Source: Candidatus Babela massiliensis
GTDB lineage: Bacteria; Babelota; Babeliae; Babelales; Babelaceae
Reading direction: 5' to 3'
NCBI RefSeq assembly: GCF_000513475.1
Contig: NC_023003.1
Span: 1-64,000 of the forward strand
DNA length: 64,000 nt
The notes beneath the pieces were generated by a model. The model saw nothing but the letters and a program-made list of their open reading frames with translations. It was not told the DNA's origin and made no database searches. The translations under genes and the position numbers were made by a program. Positions 14,764-23,249 of the stretch are shown piece after piece (positions within the stretch are counted from its first letter, which is position 1; each line of letters opens with the position of its first letter).

Positions 14764-16701
14764 TTATGGATTAGGAGTTTTAATATCTTTCATATCACCG
14801 AACAAAACGTGTATTATTCCACCTTTGAGATACTTTTCTATATTTTTAAAACTAGATTGTATAACATATCCGACTACAGCCCCTATTGCTACATTTTTTA
14901 CCTGTTTAGAAAAACTATCTGATAAAGGCCCTTCTTGATCAGCTTCTTTAATTTTTTTCATTTTATGTAGTTCAATTAAATAACTGGAATATAGATACTT
15001 TTCCAACTTACTATAACCTTTGGCATATGTTGTTAAAGAATTTAATCCTAAAATGGGTAAATTTAATAAAGATTTTATTTTTCTATCCTTAAAATCATAC
15101 TGATTATACATCATAAAGCGCCATAGACTATCATTTTCAGGCGAAAGCTTAGGATTTCTATATTCGCTTACTGCGCTATTGACTAAAGCTTGTAAATCTC
15201 TTCCTGTCCAATCACGTGTAGCAGTTGCTAATGAATGAATAAAATTGTTAGAAACTTCATAATTATTTGGATTATCTTTTTCTAAATTAATATTATTAAC
15301 CCTTAAGTAATTTAAAAGTATATTTATACGTGCTTGATAGCTTGGAGCATTTACTTCAATAGCACTAAAGCGATTTAATATTGCACCTTCTATATTTTCA
15401 AGATAATTAGTTGTACAAATTAAGTAGATAGAAGAATCTTTTGCAAGCAAATGTTTATTTAACTCTGAAATAATCTTTTTTATAGTTTGATTATCTTCGC
15501 TTGTACCGAAGTTCTTTCTTAATTTACTAGTTGCCCCATCGATTTCATCAATAACTATTACTACAGGTTTACCCTTTGCTTTTGCTGCTTGAAAAAGTTC
15601 TGTTACGATTTTAGCACCTGAGCCTTGATACTCTGTTTTAAAGCTACCACCATCGATAAAAAGTACTTCTCGTCCTGAAGCACGTGCAATATGTTCAGCA
15701 ATGGTACTTTTACCGGTTCCTGGAGGGCCATAAAGAATTAATCCTTTTTTAGTATCAGTTCTAAAATTCTTATTGGTTGTTTCTTTTAAAGAATCTATTA
15801 GATTTACAACTCTATTAGGAATACGTCCTTCAAAAAATTGTTCTAAAGGAGGTAATTGATCAGTTTCTATATCAAAATAAGGCGATCTATAGTCATTCTT
15901 CTCTTCGTTACTAGGTCTATTAGAAAAAGAAACTTTATTTTTGTTGTCTTTAAAAAAGTTAAGTTCGTTTGGATTATTTTTTTCTTCTGTTATTTCTTTA
16001 ATAGCAACTTTTACCAATTTAATGAAATTTAATAAATTATCATTCTGCTTCAGATCTAGGTTTAGTAAATCTACCATAAAAAATTTAATTTTATCAGATT
16101 CTGATTTATCAGTTACACAAGTTATCCAACGATCATCCAATTTCATAACTAAAATTACATTTTTATCAGTAATAATAGAATCAATAGAATTTAATATAGA
16201 AACGATGTCTTTTTTTATGTCGTTAATAGCGATAACTGGAACATCTAATTTTTTGTAACTATTAAATTTAGAAAGTTTTTCTATTTCACTTCCAATTAAA
16301 TTATTTCCAGAATCAGAAATATCTTTTTCTTCGTTTGAGCCTTCTAAAATATTGTTTTGAGATTTACTCTTACGCAGATCTATAATAAATTTTTTCCATG
16401 GGCTATCAGTATTTCCAAACAAATCTTGAGAGATTTTTTGATTATTAATATCAAAAGTAGGATCTGTTTTTTCTCGTAAAGCATCTACTATGATTAAACC
16501 ATTTTTTAAAGCATTATAACCAGAAAGGGCAATAATTTCAGGGTTTTCTTTTATATCTACTTGATATTGAATAATATCTGAATTATTTTCCTCTTGAGTA
16601 TTAGTATTACTACTGTTTATTTTTGATGTATATATATTGCCTATAACTATACTTGATAGAACAGTCAAAAATACAATTTTATTTTTAACACCTATTTTCA
16701 T
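14764..16701 (-). CDS. Exported or membrane-anchored AAA+ ATPase
   Basis: The start at 16701 is preceded by AAGGA at 8 bases and gives 645 residues with an N-terminal hydrophobic segment (IVFLTVLSSIVIGNIYTS). A long acidic spacer leads to one AAA+ module with all key residues: Walker A YGPPGTGKST near residue 324, Walker B VVIVIDEIDGA, sensor Asn in ICTTNYLEN and an Arg in ILNRFSAIEV. A lid domain includes TRDWTGRDLQALVNSAV. A C-terminal hydrophobic segment (NVAIGAVVGYVIQSS) could reinsert in the membrane. No protease domain follows, so it is FtsH-like only in the ATPase. It is the third AAA protein with an export signal in 11 kb. ATP supply outside the cytoplasm is unexplained unless the protein faces inward or is delivered to host cytosol. 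Confidence 0.85.
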   Translation of the reverse strand: MKIGVKNKIVFLTVLSSIVIGNIYTSKINSSNTNTQEENNSDIIQYQVDIKENPEIIALSGYNALKNGLIIVDALREKTDPTFDINNQKISQDLFGNTDSPWKKFIIDLRKSKSQNNILEGSNEEKDISDSGNNLIGSEIEKLSKFNSYKKLDVPVIAINDIKKDIVSILNSIDSIITDKNVILVMKLDDRWITCVTDKSESDKIKFFMVDLLNLDLKQNDNLLNFIKLVKVAIKEITEEKNNPNELNFFKDNKNKVSFSNRPSNEEKNDYRSPYFDIETDQLPPLEQFFEGRIPNRVVNLIDSLKETTNKNFRTDTKKGLILYGPPGTGKSTIAEHIARASGREVLFIDGGSFKTEYQGSGAKIVTELFQAAKAKGKPVVIVIDEIDGATSKLRKNFGTSEDNQTIKKIISELNKHLLAKDSSIYLICTTNYLENIEGAILNRFSAIEVNAPSYQARINILLNYLRVNNINLEKDNPNNYEVSNNFIHSLATATRDWTGRDLQALVNSAVSEYRNPKLSPENDSLWRFMMYNQYDFKDRKIKSLLNLPILGLNSLTTYAKGYSKLEKYLYSSYLIELHKMKKIKEADQEGPLSDSFSKQVKNVAIGAVVGYVIQSSFKNIEKYLKGGIIHVLFGDMKDIKTPNP

Positions 16702-16781
16702 ATGTTTTTCCTTACACAATTTAAGTTGATTTTAAATCTAATATATTTAGTATAAACTGAGATCTAAAAAGTACAACTGGT

Positions 16782-16818
16782 CAACTACCCACGACTAAAG
16801 TATGTGGGCTTGTAGTTG
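16782..16818 (-). ncRNA. Right-end hairpin, probable end of a TnpB omega (reRNA) scaffold
   Basis: Nested pairing CAACTACCCAC...GTGGG-ctt-GTAGTTG with the loop GACTAAAGTAT. This is the characteristic subterminal hairpin of IS605-type right ends. In active elements the guide RNA scaffold overlaps the tnpB 3' end and ends at this border, so a scaffold would span roughly 16770-16950. Whether it is still transcribed is unknown. Confidence 0.6.
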
Positions 16819-16837
16819 GCAAATACACCACGTTAAG

Positions 16838-17519
16838 CTAGTTGACAGCGTCTCTACGGATGTTTTCCGCAGCGAGTTTATCGGCAAGGTCAACGTATCC
16901 ACATGCACGACAACAGAAATTATCCCTTAAAGATCTGTTTTCTTTGGCAACATATCCGCACTGGATACATGTTCGGGAAGTATTTTTAGGATCTACCAGC
17001 ATAACAGGAATACCAGCAAGATCTGCTTTGTATTGAATAAATTGTCTAAGCTGATAAAAACTCCATGAGCTATGTTGACGACGTTGTGCTTTCCTAACCG
17101 TTTTCTCCATACGCTTGCAGATACCCTTAAGATTTTCAAGGGCGATACCGCACTGGAGTGCCTTAGCTTTTTCAACAAGCTTCTTTGCTATAGAGTGGTT
17201 AACATCTCGAGCAAATAATTTCTCTTTTTTCGAACGCTTTTAAAGTAACCGCTTTGTTGATTTAGTGTTCTTCTTCTGAAGTTTTGTTCTAATGCGTGCC
17301 AATCGTTTTCGCATTCCATTAACTTTTGCTCCAGAAAAAACTTGGCCTGTGCTATCTACAGCAATATTTACAATGTCTAGATCGACGCCAATGAAATCTT
17401 TGGGTTCTATTTGCTTTTGTTCTATTGTATCAACTACAAGTAAAAGATAGAAAGTATTATTTTGTAGAATAATATCTGCTTGTTCGTGTATATAATTACC
17501 TTCTAGATCTTATTATACT
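16838..17519 (-). pseudogene. tnpB: TnpB RNA-guided nuclease, interrupted and N-terminally truncated
   Basis: Reading one frame from 17519 to the TAG at 16838 gives the RuvC-like half of TnpB: RuvC-I DFIGVDLDIVNIAVDSTG, a basic region ending TKRLL, RuvC-II GIALENLKGI, the zinc ribbon (TCIQCGY and CCRACGY) and RuvC-III YVDLADKLAAENI. The catalytic Asp, Glu and Asp are all present. An in-frame TAA at 17240-17242 interrupts it (LL-stop-KRSKKEKLF), probably a single substitution from AAA. The N-terminal DNA-recognition half is missing, with stops just upstream. Shorter open frames in this interval (16993-17178, 16842-17036) are out-of-frame shadows. The gene is dead as it stands. Confidence 0.88.
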
Positions 17520-17668
17520 TATAAGTATAACCGCATTCCTCTTACTACTCAAGCAGTAGGCTTCTTACGAATTTCATCGTGAATTTAACAAATAAAATAC
17601 TTTATTATAAAGTTAAAAATTATATTTTATTTTGTCTTTATTATATTTAATTAAAACATTAACAATTG

Positions 17669-17698
17669 TTGAATAAAAGTATGCTTTTATTATATAAT
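17669..17698 (+). promoter_or_regulatory. Sigma70-like promoter for lemA
   Basis: TTGAAT, an 18-base spacer and TATAAT end 51 bases before the lemA start. This also argues against the earlier in-frame start codons for lemA, which would lie inside the promoter. Confidence 0.5.
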
Positions 17699-17749
17699 AA
17701 ATCAAATTATGCAAACAAAAAACAAATTATTAAAATAAAGGTAAAAAAA

Positions 17750-18304
17750 ATGAATATAATAGTATATTTATTAGGGGCATTAGCACTAGCATCAATATGG
17801 TTAATGTTTAAATACAATAAGTTAGTGCATTTAAAAGCTTTATTAGATGAAGCATGGAGTGGTATAGATGTACAACTTAAAAGAAGATCAGATTTGATAC
17901 CTAACTTAGTTGAAACTGTAAAGGGTTATAGTACTCACGAAAAATCGGTATTTGAAAATGTAGCAAAGTTTAGATCAGCTGCAATAAATTCCAGAAATAT
18001 TGAAGAAAAAATTAATGCAGAAGCAGGCTTAAGTCGAGCTTTAAGATCTCTTTTTGCAGTTGCTGAAAGTTATCCAGAACTTAAAGCAAATCAAAATTTC
18101 TTAAGCCTACAGGGCGAATTGAGTTCAATAGAAAATGAACTTCAACTAGCAAGAAGATATTATAATGGTACTGCCAGAAACTATAATACAGTTGTAAGAA
18201 AGTTTCCTGATAATATCGTTGCTAGTTTAACTGGTTTTAAAGTTGCACCTTATTTTGAAGTAACTACCACTGAAGAAAGAGAAAATCCGAAAGTTAAATT
18301 TTAA
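17750..18304 (+). CDS. lemA: LemA family membrane protein
   Basis: LemA proteins have one N-terminal transmembrane helix (IIVYLLGALALASIWLMF) and a helical bundle outside. The diagnostic stretch LLDEAWSGIDVQLKRRSDLIPNLVETVKGY, the ELKANQNFLSLQGELSSIENEL helix and the terminal FPDNIVASLTGFK-x-APYFE are all present, and the length of 184 residues is typical. The start at 17750 has AAAGG 8 bases before it. In many bacteria lemA sits beside a DUF2207/YciQ gene or TPM-domain gene; here the DUF2207 gene follows at 18634 with a small opposite-strand gene between. The exact function of LemA is not established. Confidence 0.93.
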   Translation: MNIIVYLLGALALASIWLMFKYNKLVHLKALLDEAWSGIDVQLKRRSDLIPNLVETVKGYSTHEKSVFENVAKFRSAAINSRNIEEKINAEAGLSRALRSLFAVAESYPELKANQNFLSLQGELSSIENELQLARRYYNGTARNYNTVVRKFPDNIVASLTGFKVAPYFEVTTTEERENPKVKF

Positions 18305-18306
18305 AG

Positions 18307-18495
18307 TTAAGATTTTTTGTGCCTTGTTTCATGCACGAACTCACGTTCATCATGATTACGACCGTACTGTACATCATTGTCTTCAATATCGTAATCTTTA
18401 GTTTGATAAAGAAGAGCATTATCCAAAATATTTTGGTTTTTTTGTGAGATATTCTCTGGAGTATTTGAATTTTTATTTATTTTTTTCTTTTTCAT
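18307..18495 (-). CDS. Small hydrophilic protein of unknown function (62 aa)
   Basis: The start is supported by AAGGAG 6-7 bases upstream of the ATG. The product is charged and without signal or membrane segments: a Lys-rich N-terminus (MKKKKINKNSN), an acidic centre (DYDIEDNDVQYG) and a basic end (HETRHKKS). It converges with lemA, with only 2 bases between stops. Function cannot be assigned; it may be regulatory or simply a small basic-acidic protein. Confidence 0.6.
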   Translation of the reverse strand: MKKKKINKNSNTPENISQKNQNILDNALLYQTKDYDIEDNDVQYGRNHDEREFVHETRHKKS

Positions 18496-18633
18496 CTCAG
18501 ATCTCCTTAATTATTTAATTCTTATTTTTTATATTTGAATTAAATTATAACAAAATTTGGATAAAAATTTAAAGAAAAATATCTTAAGGTGTAATAATCT
18601 TTATTAATTTAAATAGTTTATGATATCTTAAAA

Positions 18634-20451
18634 ATGATAATTATTAATCAAAATTTAAAGAAAACATTTAAATCTATGGCAAATTATATATCAAAATGTA
18701 AGATAAGTAATTTAATTAAAGTTTTAATATTATCAAACTTTTTTAATAATATTAATGCGCTAAATGATTATATCGAGCTATTTAAAGTTAATATAAAAAT
18801 AAATCAAGATCGAACTATAGATGTCAAAGAGAATATATCTTATGTATTTCAAGAAGATATTAAAAGACATGGTATAAGGCGTGAATTTCCTACTAAATAT
18901 TACGATAGAGCAGGTAATAATTATAACGTATCATTTAATGTACTTTGTATATTAAGGGATAACTCTCAAGAATCTTATAAAGTTATAAACTATAGAAATG
19001 GAAAACAAATATTTATAGGTAATGCTGAAAAATTTATAACCCCCGGCTTACATATTTATACTATTAATTATAAGACAGATAATCAGCTTGGATTTTTTAA
19101 AGATCATGATGAACTATATTTCAATGCTATAGGTACCGGTTGGGCGGTACCCATTAAAAAAGTAATAGTCAAAATACAATTACCTGAAAATCTAATGAAA
19201 GATCTTTTGAACAACTCTTTATCAAAAGACAAATTAGCTTTTGAGGCTGCTACAGGTTATTTTGATACACAGGAAAGGAATTATAAAGCTTATTTAAATA
19301 ATAAAGGCAAGTTAATTTTTGAAACAACTAAGATTTTATTACCTAATCAAGGTATAACTGTAGCTGTAGGTTGGCCTAAGAATTATATAAAAGAGCCTAC
19401 AGCTTATGAAAAATTAAAACGTTTTTTGTCTGATAATATTTATTTAATACTTTTATTAGTAGGATTAGTAAATTTGCTAGCTTACTATATTAGAAACTTG
19501 ATAAAAATTAAATCTAAAAAGAAAAAGGGTACTATAATCCCATTATTTTATCCACCTAAAGATCTACTGCCATCGGCAGTAAGATATATAGATAAGTTTG
19601 GATTTGATTCAAAAGCTTTTGCTGCTGAAATAGTTAATATGGCCGTACATGGATTACTTAAAATCGGGTATAAAAAAAACTTATTATCTCAAACTTATAC
19701 TATTTACAAAAATTCTAAACTTCCCCAAAATATAATTAAAGAGCACCAAGTTTTACTTGATATATTGTTTAATAAAAATGATGAAATCCAGCTTATACCT
19801 AATAATGGATCTATTATTACCCGTGCTATAAATAACTTAAATGGATATTTAGAAACTTTATATGGAAATAAATATTTTGATTATCATACCGATACATCAA
19901 CCACTGCTATATTAATAAGCTCCTTATTTGTGATCAGTTCCTTATGGTTTAATATAACTATAATATCTATAATTTTAATATTTGGTTACCTAGCGATAAT
20001 ATCGATATTTTACTATCTTTTAAAATCATATAGTCCTGAAGGACAAAAGTTATTTGAGGATATTCAAGGATTTAAACAGTTTCTTACAGTAACCGAATCA
20101 GAAAGGTTCAAAATAATTGGAACTCCACCTGATAGGACACCTGAGTTATTTGAAAAATACTTGCCTTATGCAATTGCTTTAGGAGTGGAAAAAGAATGGT
20201 CAAAACAATTTGCACCTATATTTGATAAATTAAAAAATTATCAACCTAATTGGATTGCCGGTCCCCTAGATTTTCATAATATAAATAATATAACGAACTT
20301 TTCTTATGGGTTAAGTAACTCTTTAAATTCATCGATATTAACTTCATCAAATATTCCTGCATCTACAAGGCCTCCTGGATCTAATACTGGTTTAGGCGGT
20401 GGAAGTCGATCAGGCGGTGGCGGTGGAGGCGGCGGTGGTGGTGCTTGGTAA
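18634..20451 (+). CDS. DUF2207 (YciQ-like) membrane protein with glycine-rich tail
   Basis: An export signal (LIKVLILSNFFNNINA) precedes a DUF2207 domain with the typical opening of an amphipathic strand pair and HGIRREFPTKYYD, then a transmembrane helix (IYLILLLVGLVNLLAYYI). A cytoplasmic or loop region follows (LFYPPKDLLPSAVRYIDKFGFDSKAF, AAEIVNMAVHGLLKI), two more helices (about residues 430-465) and the C-terminal SGGG...GAW tail that is a hallmark of this family. The family occurs with LemA, whose gene is upstream. Two starts are possible, 18634 and 18676; neither has a strong binding site, so the N-terminal 14 residues are uncertain. Confidence 0.88.
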   Translation: MIIINQNLKKTFKSMANYISKCKISNLIKVLILSNFFNNINALNDYIELFKVNIKINQDRTIDVKENISYVFQEDIKRHGIRREFPTKYYDRAGNNYNVSFNVLCILRDNSQESYKVINYRNGKQIFIGNAEKFITPGLHIYTINYKTDNQLGFFKDHDELYFNAIGTGWAVPIKKVIVKIQLPENLMKDLLNNSLSKDKLAFEAATGYFDTQERNYKAYLNNKGKLIFETTKILLPNQGITVAVGWPKNYIKEPTAYEKLKRFLSDNIYLILLLVGLVNLLAYYIRNLIKIKSKKKKGTIIPLFYPPKDLLPSAVRYIDKFGFDSKAFAAEIVNMAVHGLLKIGYKKNLLSQTYTIYKNSKLPQNIIKEHQVLLDILFNKNDEIQLIPNNGSIITRAINNLNGYLETLYGNKYFDYHTDTSTTAILISSLFVISSLWFNITIISIILIFGYLAIISIFYYLLKSYSPEGQKLFEDIQGFKQFLTVTESERFKIIGTPPDRTPELFEKYLPYAIALGVEKEWSKQFAPIFDKLKNYQPNWIAGPLDFHNINNITNFSYGLSNSLNSSILTSSNIPASTRPPGSNTGLGGGSRSGGGGGGGGGGAW

Positions 20452-20541
20452 AGATTTTCTAAATCGATAATATGAGCAGGACTAAACAAATTAGGTTCTA
20501 GGTTGCAAAGAAATGCTTTCAAAAGATCAATAAATAAAATA

Positions 20542-20567
20542 AAAGATCCAATAATCATTGGATCTTT
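20542..20567. terminator. Hairpin terminator between convergent genes
   Basis: Perfect stem AAAGATCCAAT / ATTGGATCTTT with an AATC loop. It lies about 90 bases after the DUF2207 gene and 36 bases beyond the stop of the minus-strand small gene, and could serve both. Confidence 0.7.
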
Positions 20568-20602
20568 AAATGAAAGTATCAGATAAATTAAATTCTAAAA
20601 TT

Positions 20603-20806
20603 TTAAGCTATATAATTTTGATTTTCCCACATTACCAAATTCAATGCTCCATTAATAACAAATTTTTTATCTTCATAAGATAGCAATTCATCAAATATAG
20701 ATTTTTCATTCATATCTATAGTTTTTAAATTTGATATAGAAAATACGTTATTATATAAGCCTAATAAAATTAACATCATACTTATTGTATTTATAATTCT
20801 TTTCAT
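20603..20806 (-). CDS. Small exported protein (67 aa)
   Basis: AAGGGG 7 bases before the ATG and a signal peptide (MKRIINTISMMLILLGLYNNVFS) support a real gene. The mature part (about 44 residues) contains IDMNEKSIFDELLSYEDKKF and ends in Asn/Trp-containing VMWENQNYIA. No Cys. Family unknown. Confidence 0.65.
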   Translation of the reverse strand: MKRIINTISMMLILLGLYNNVFSISNLKTIDMNEKSIFDELLSYEDKKFVINGALNLVMWENQNYIA

Positions 20807-21057
20807 ATAAACCCCTTTTTAATAAAGCTATTTATATTAATTATACATATAGAATAATAAATGTCAATTTTTATTAATTGTAATTCAATCTTGATAAAAA
20901 CTTTGTCTTTTTATTTTATATTTATCAAATATTTTCTTATTTATCACTAGATCTATTAACAAATAATTATAGTTATTAAATAGTTATTTGCACAAAATTT
21001 AGAATAAGTTTATCTTTAATATAAAATTATAAATCTTAAACAAGTCTAATTATCTAA

Positions 21058-21909
21058 ATGAGTCAAATGAATAAAATAAGATATATATTTGCAATATTAA
21101 TTTTGAATTTAGTTACAAGTAATTTACTTACTATGAATAAACATGATTTAGAATATATAGATATGAATAAAGATTGTATTCTATATACTTTACCTTATGA
21201 TATACTATTTAAGATCTTCAATAAATTATTAGGAAAAATAAGTAAAATTGACGATATTTATGAATTTTGCAAAAAGTTTGATGATAAAAAATTGCCAAAT
21301 ATATTAAAATCTCTTCGTTTAACTTGTAAATTATTTAATGTCTCCGTTCAGCAACATACCAAAATATTTGATAATAAATTAACTATATTAAAAGAAATAT
21401 TTACCAAAGAATATAGATCTTTATCAAAAGAAGAACTTGACTGTCAACTATTAAGCATATTAGATGCTCATTATCCAATACCAATAGACATAGAAAAATG
21501 TATCAAATTAATTATTCTGGGTGCCAATATAAATATTAAAGACAAGTATGGAAGTACAACCTTAATACAAGCAATACACCACGGGCATACAGATATAGTT
21601 AGATTATTACTCTTATGTAATACAGGAAAAGGTATTATTGATTTAAATATCCAAGCGGATCATGGCTTGACGGCTTTAATTGAAGCCTGTTGTCGAGGGA
21701 AAATAGAGATTGTTAGATTACTACTTTTATGTAATACAGCAAAAGAGCCTATCAATTTATATATTAAATACAAAGTTGAATGTGTCTCTCCTTATGGTGA
21801 TATAATAAATGATGGATACCGTGATGCCTTTGACGTTGCAAAATACTATGGCCGTTCTGATATTCTTTCATTACTAAGGCAATACTCAAAAACCAAAAAT
21901 ATTGATTAA
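21058..21909 (+). CDS. Exported F-box-like / ankyrin protein
   Basis: A signal peptide (IRYIFAILILNLVTSNLL) is followed by an F-box-like segment: TLPYDILFKIFNKLLG, a spacer, then SLRLTCKLFNVSVQ. This fits the F-box consensus (LPxE-x-LxxIFxxL...LRxVCkxFN). A linker (LSKEELDCQLLSIL, then CIKLIILGANINIKDK) leads to about three ankyrin repeats (GSTTLIQAIHHGHTDIVRLLL; GLTALIEACCRGKIEIVRLLL). Eukaryotic F-box proteins recruit substrates to SCF ubiquitin ligases through Skp1, and bacterial versions known from Legionella do the same in hosts. An effector function here is inferred from the architecture and export signal. Start choice (21058 or 21067) is uncertain because no clear binding site is visible. 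Confidence 0.85.
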   Translation: MSQMNKIRYIFAILILNLVTSNLLTMNKHDLEYIDMNKDCILYTLPYDILFKIFNKLLGKISKIDDIYEFCKKFDDKKLPNILKSLRLTCKLFNVSVQQHTKIFDNKLTILKEIFTKEYRSLSKEELDCQLLSILDAHYPIPIDIEKCIKLIILGANINIKDKYGSTTLIQAIHHGHTDIVRLLLLCNTGKGIIDLNIQADHGLTALIEACCRGKIEIVRLLLLCNTAKEPINLYIKYKVECVSPYGDIINDGYRDAFDVAKYYGRSDILSLLRQYSKTKNID

Positions 21910-22010
21910 AGTATTTCTTATAATCTAAAGATGGTAGCTTAAATTAACGTTTTAGATATACGAATTTATTGCTAAAAATATTTTGAGGCAAATTATAGTA
22001 GATACAAGTA

Positions 22011-22046
22011 AAAAATAAAGGACTAATTATTAGTCCTTTATTTTTT
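22011..22046. terminator. Hairpin terminator, serving the baeRF3-like gene
   Basis: AAATAAAGGACTAAT / ATTAGTCCTTTATTT inverted repeat, with A-rich and T-rich flanks, 9 bases past the stop of the minus-strand gene. Confidence 0.8.
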
Positions 22047-22054
22047 AAGTTTAA

Positions 22055-23167
22055 TTAATATCTTAAAATACTAGCAACATGATCATGATCTTTAAGTTGT
22101 CCATCTTTGACAAAAACAACTTTTCCATCTCGAGCTAAGACCTCATCAATTAGATCGTCTACAATATCAGTCTCTACTAAAGGTACATTATGATCATATA
22201 AAACTATAAACTCATTATTATCTTTATTAATAGAACCAGGAACACTATAATTATCTTCTATTAATAGTGTATCGATTCTGCCTTCTATAGCTTTATGCCA
22301 AGTATCTTTTAAACCTGACGAGAATTTAAGATCTCCTATAGCTTCGTTAAACAGTTTTAGAATTTTTTCAGTTTCATTATTTAAATCTTCTTTAATAATT
22401 TTTTCAACTGAATTTTTAATTTCTTCAATTGTAGAATTAGAAAAATCTCCTTCTACTTGACCTACTATTAAATTTTTATGCTTAGTAACTTCCTGAAAGT
22501 AAGCGCGATTCTTTTCTGTACCTAATATAATTAAAGGTCCATTATTACTCAGATAAGGTGCAAGGAGATTATCAAGTTGTCTAAGAAATTCTTTATCAAA
22601 TTGAGTTAAATAAGTAGAATCTTTGTATCCAGTACCTACAGCAAGTAATTCACGATCACTAGTTACATCATAATTTAACTGAAATGGAAAGCCTTTCATG
22701 TTTTCTTGCATTTCTTGAGAATCTATAATCTCATCTATATAGCCTAAAGTTGCTTTAAAAAGACGAGCTGGTTTTTTACTTATAGATAAAATCCAATAAA
22801 GCTTTGATCTATTTAAAGCTCCTAAAAGTTCTCTAATCTCAAACTGTCTATTAATACATACTTTTTCTTCAACTTTGAAAGGTAAGTCATAAGCAATGGC
22901 AATATCCTTATTAACAAAAAAAGCAATTCCGTCTAAAGTTTTTGAAAAATCTATTTGCTCTGCTAATTCATTAAGAGAATTAATCAAAGTGCTAACATCT
23001 CTTTTATCAAATTCCTTAAGTAGCATGTTAGTAGCTTGATTTACTAAATCCTTTACTTTTATAGGATCTTTTAATCTATCAGGTATTGTTCTATGAGTAG
23101 GTGCTATAATAGTTATAGATGGATAAGACCTATATTTTTTTAAAATTTTTATATCATCACGGGTCAT
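22055..23167 (-). CDS. Bacterial eRF1-like (baeRF3-type) protein
   Basis: The 370-residue protein matches the baeRF family of bacterial and archaeal relatives of peptide release factor eRF1, group 3. It begins with the characteristic strand SITIIAPTHRTIPDR..., has a middle domain with GALNRSKLYWILSISKKPARLF, and later GPLIILGTEKNRAYFQEVTKHKNLI and IDTLLIEDNYSVPG. No signal peptide is present, so it acts in the cytoplasm. Members are thought to act on ribosomes or stalled peptidyl-tRNA, but none is well characterised, so the role is open. AAGGGG precedes the start at 7 bases. A release-type GGQ motif is not visible. Confidence 0.75.
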   Translation of the reverse strand: MTRDDIKILKKYRSYPSITIIAPTHRTIPDRLKDPIKVKDLVNQATNMLLKEFDKRDVSTLINSLNELAEQIDFSKTLDGIAFFVNKDIAIAYDLPFKVEEKVCINRQFEIRELLGALNRSKLYWILSISKKPARLFKATLGYIDEIIDSQEMQENMKGFPFQLNYDVTSDRELLAVGTGYKDSTYLTQFDKEFLRQLDNLLAPYLSNNGPLIILGTEKNRAYFQEVTKHKNLIVGQVEGDFSNSTIEEIKNSVEKIIKEDLNNETEKILKLFNEAIGDLKFSSGLKDTWHKAIEGRIDTLLIEDNYSVPGSINKDNNEFIVLYDHNVPLVETDIVDDLIDEVLARDGKVVFVKDGQLKDHDHVASILRY

Positions 23168-23249
23168 AAACTTCCCCTTTTAATTCAGTTTAAATATTTT
23201 TATCTTAAGTTATAATAATATTAATATAACAAGATTCTAACTTTAAAAT

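Larger units (their letters stand above)
16782..17590 (-). mobile_element. Decayed IS605-type TnpB-only element
   Basis: This block is visibly richer in G and C than the flanking DNA, which marks it as acquired. It holds a broken tnpB and, beyond its 3' end, a strong right-end hairpin. At 17521-17580 it also carries a small hairpin with arms CTACT and AGTAG that may be part of the left end. No tnpA transposase is present. Borders are approximate because IS605-type elements lack terminal inverted repeats and target duplications. Confidence 0.75.

Noticed and set aside
16993-17178. 61-codon minus-strand frame in the IS element
   Set aside because: Out of frame with the TnpB reading, which shows family motifs across the same bases.
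20304-20558. 84-codon proline-rich minus-strand frame
   Set aside because: Shadow of the Gly-rich tail of the DUF2207 protein (GGN codons read antisense as Pro).
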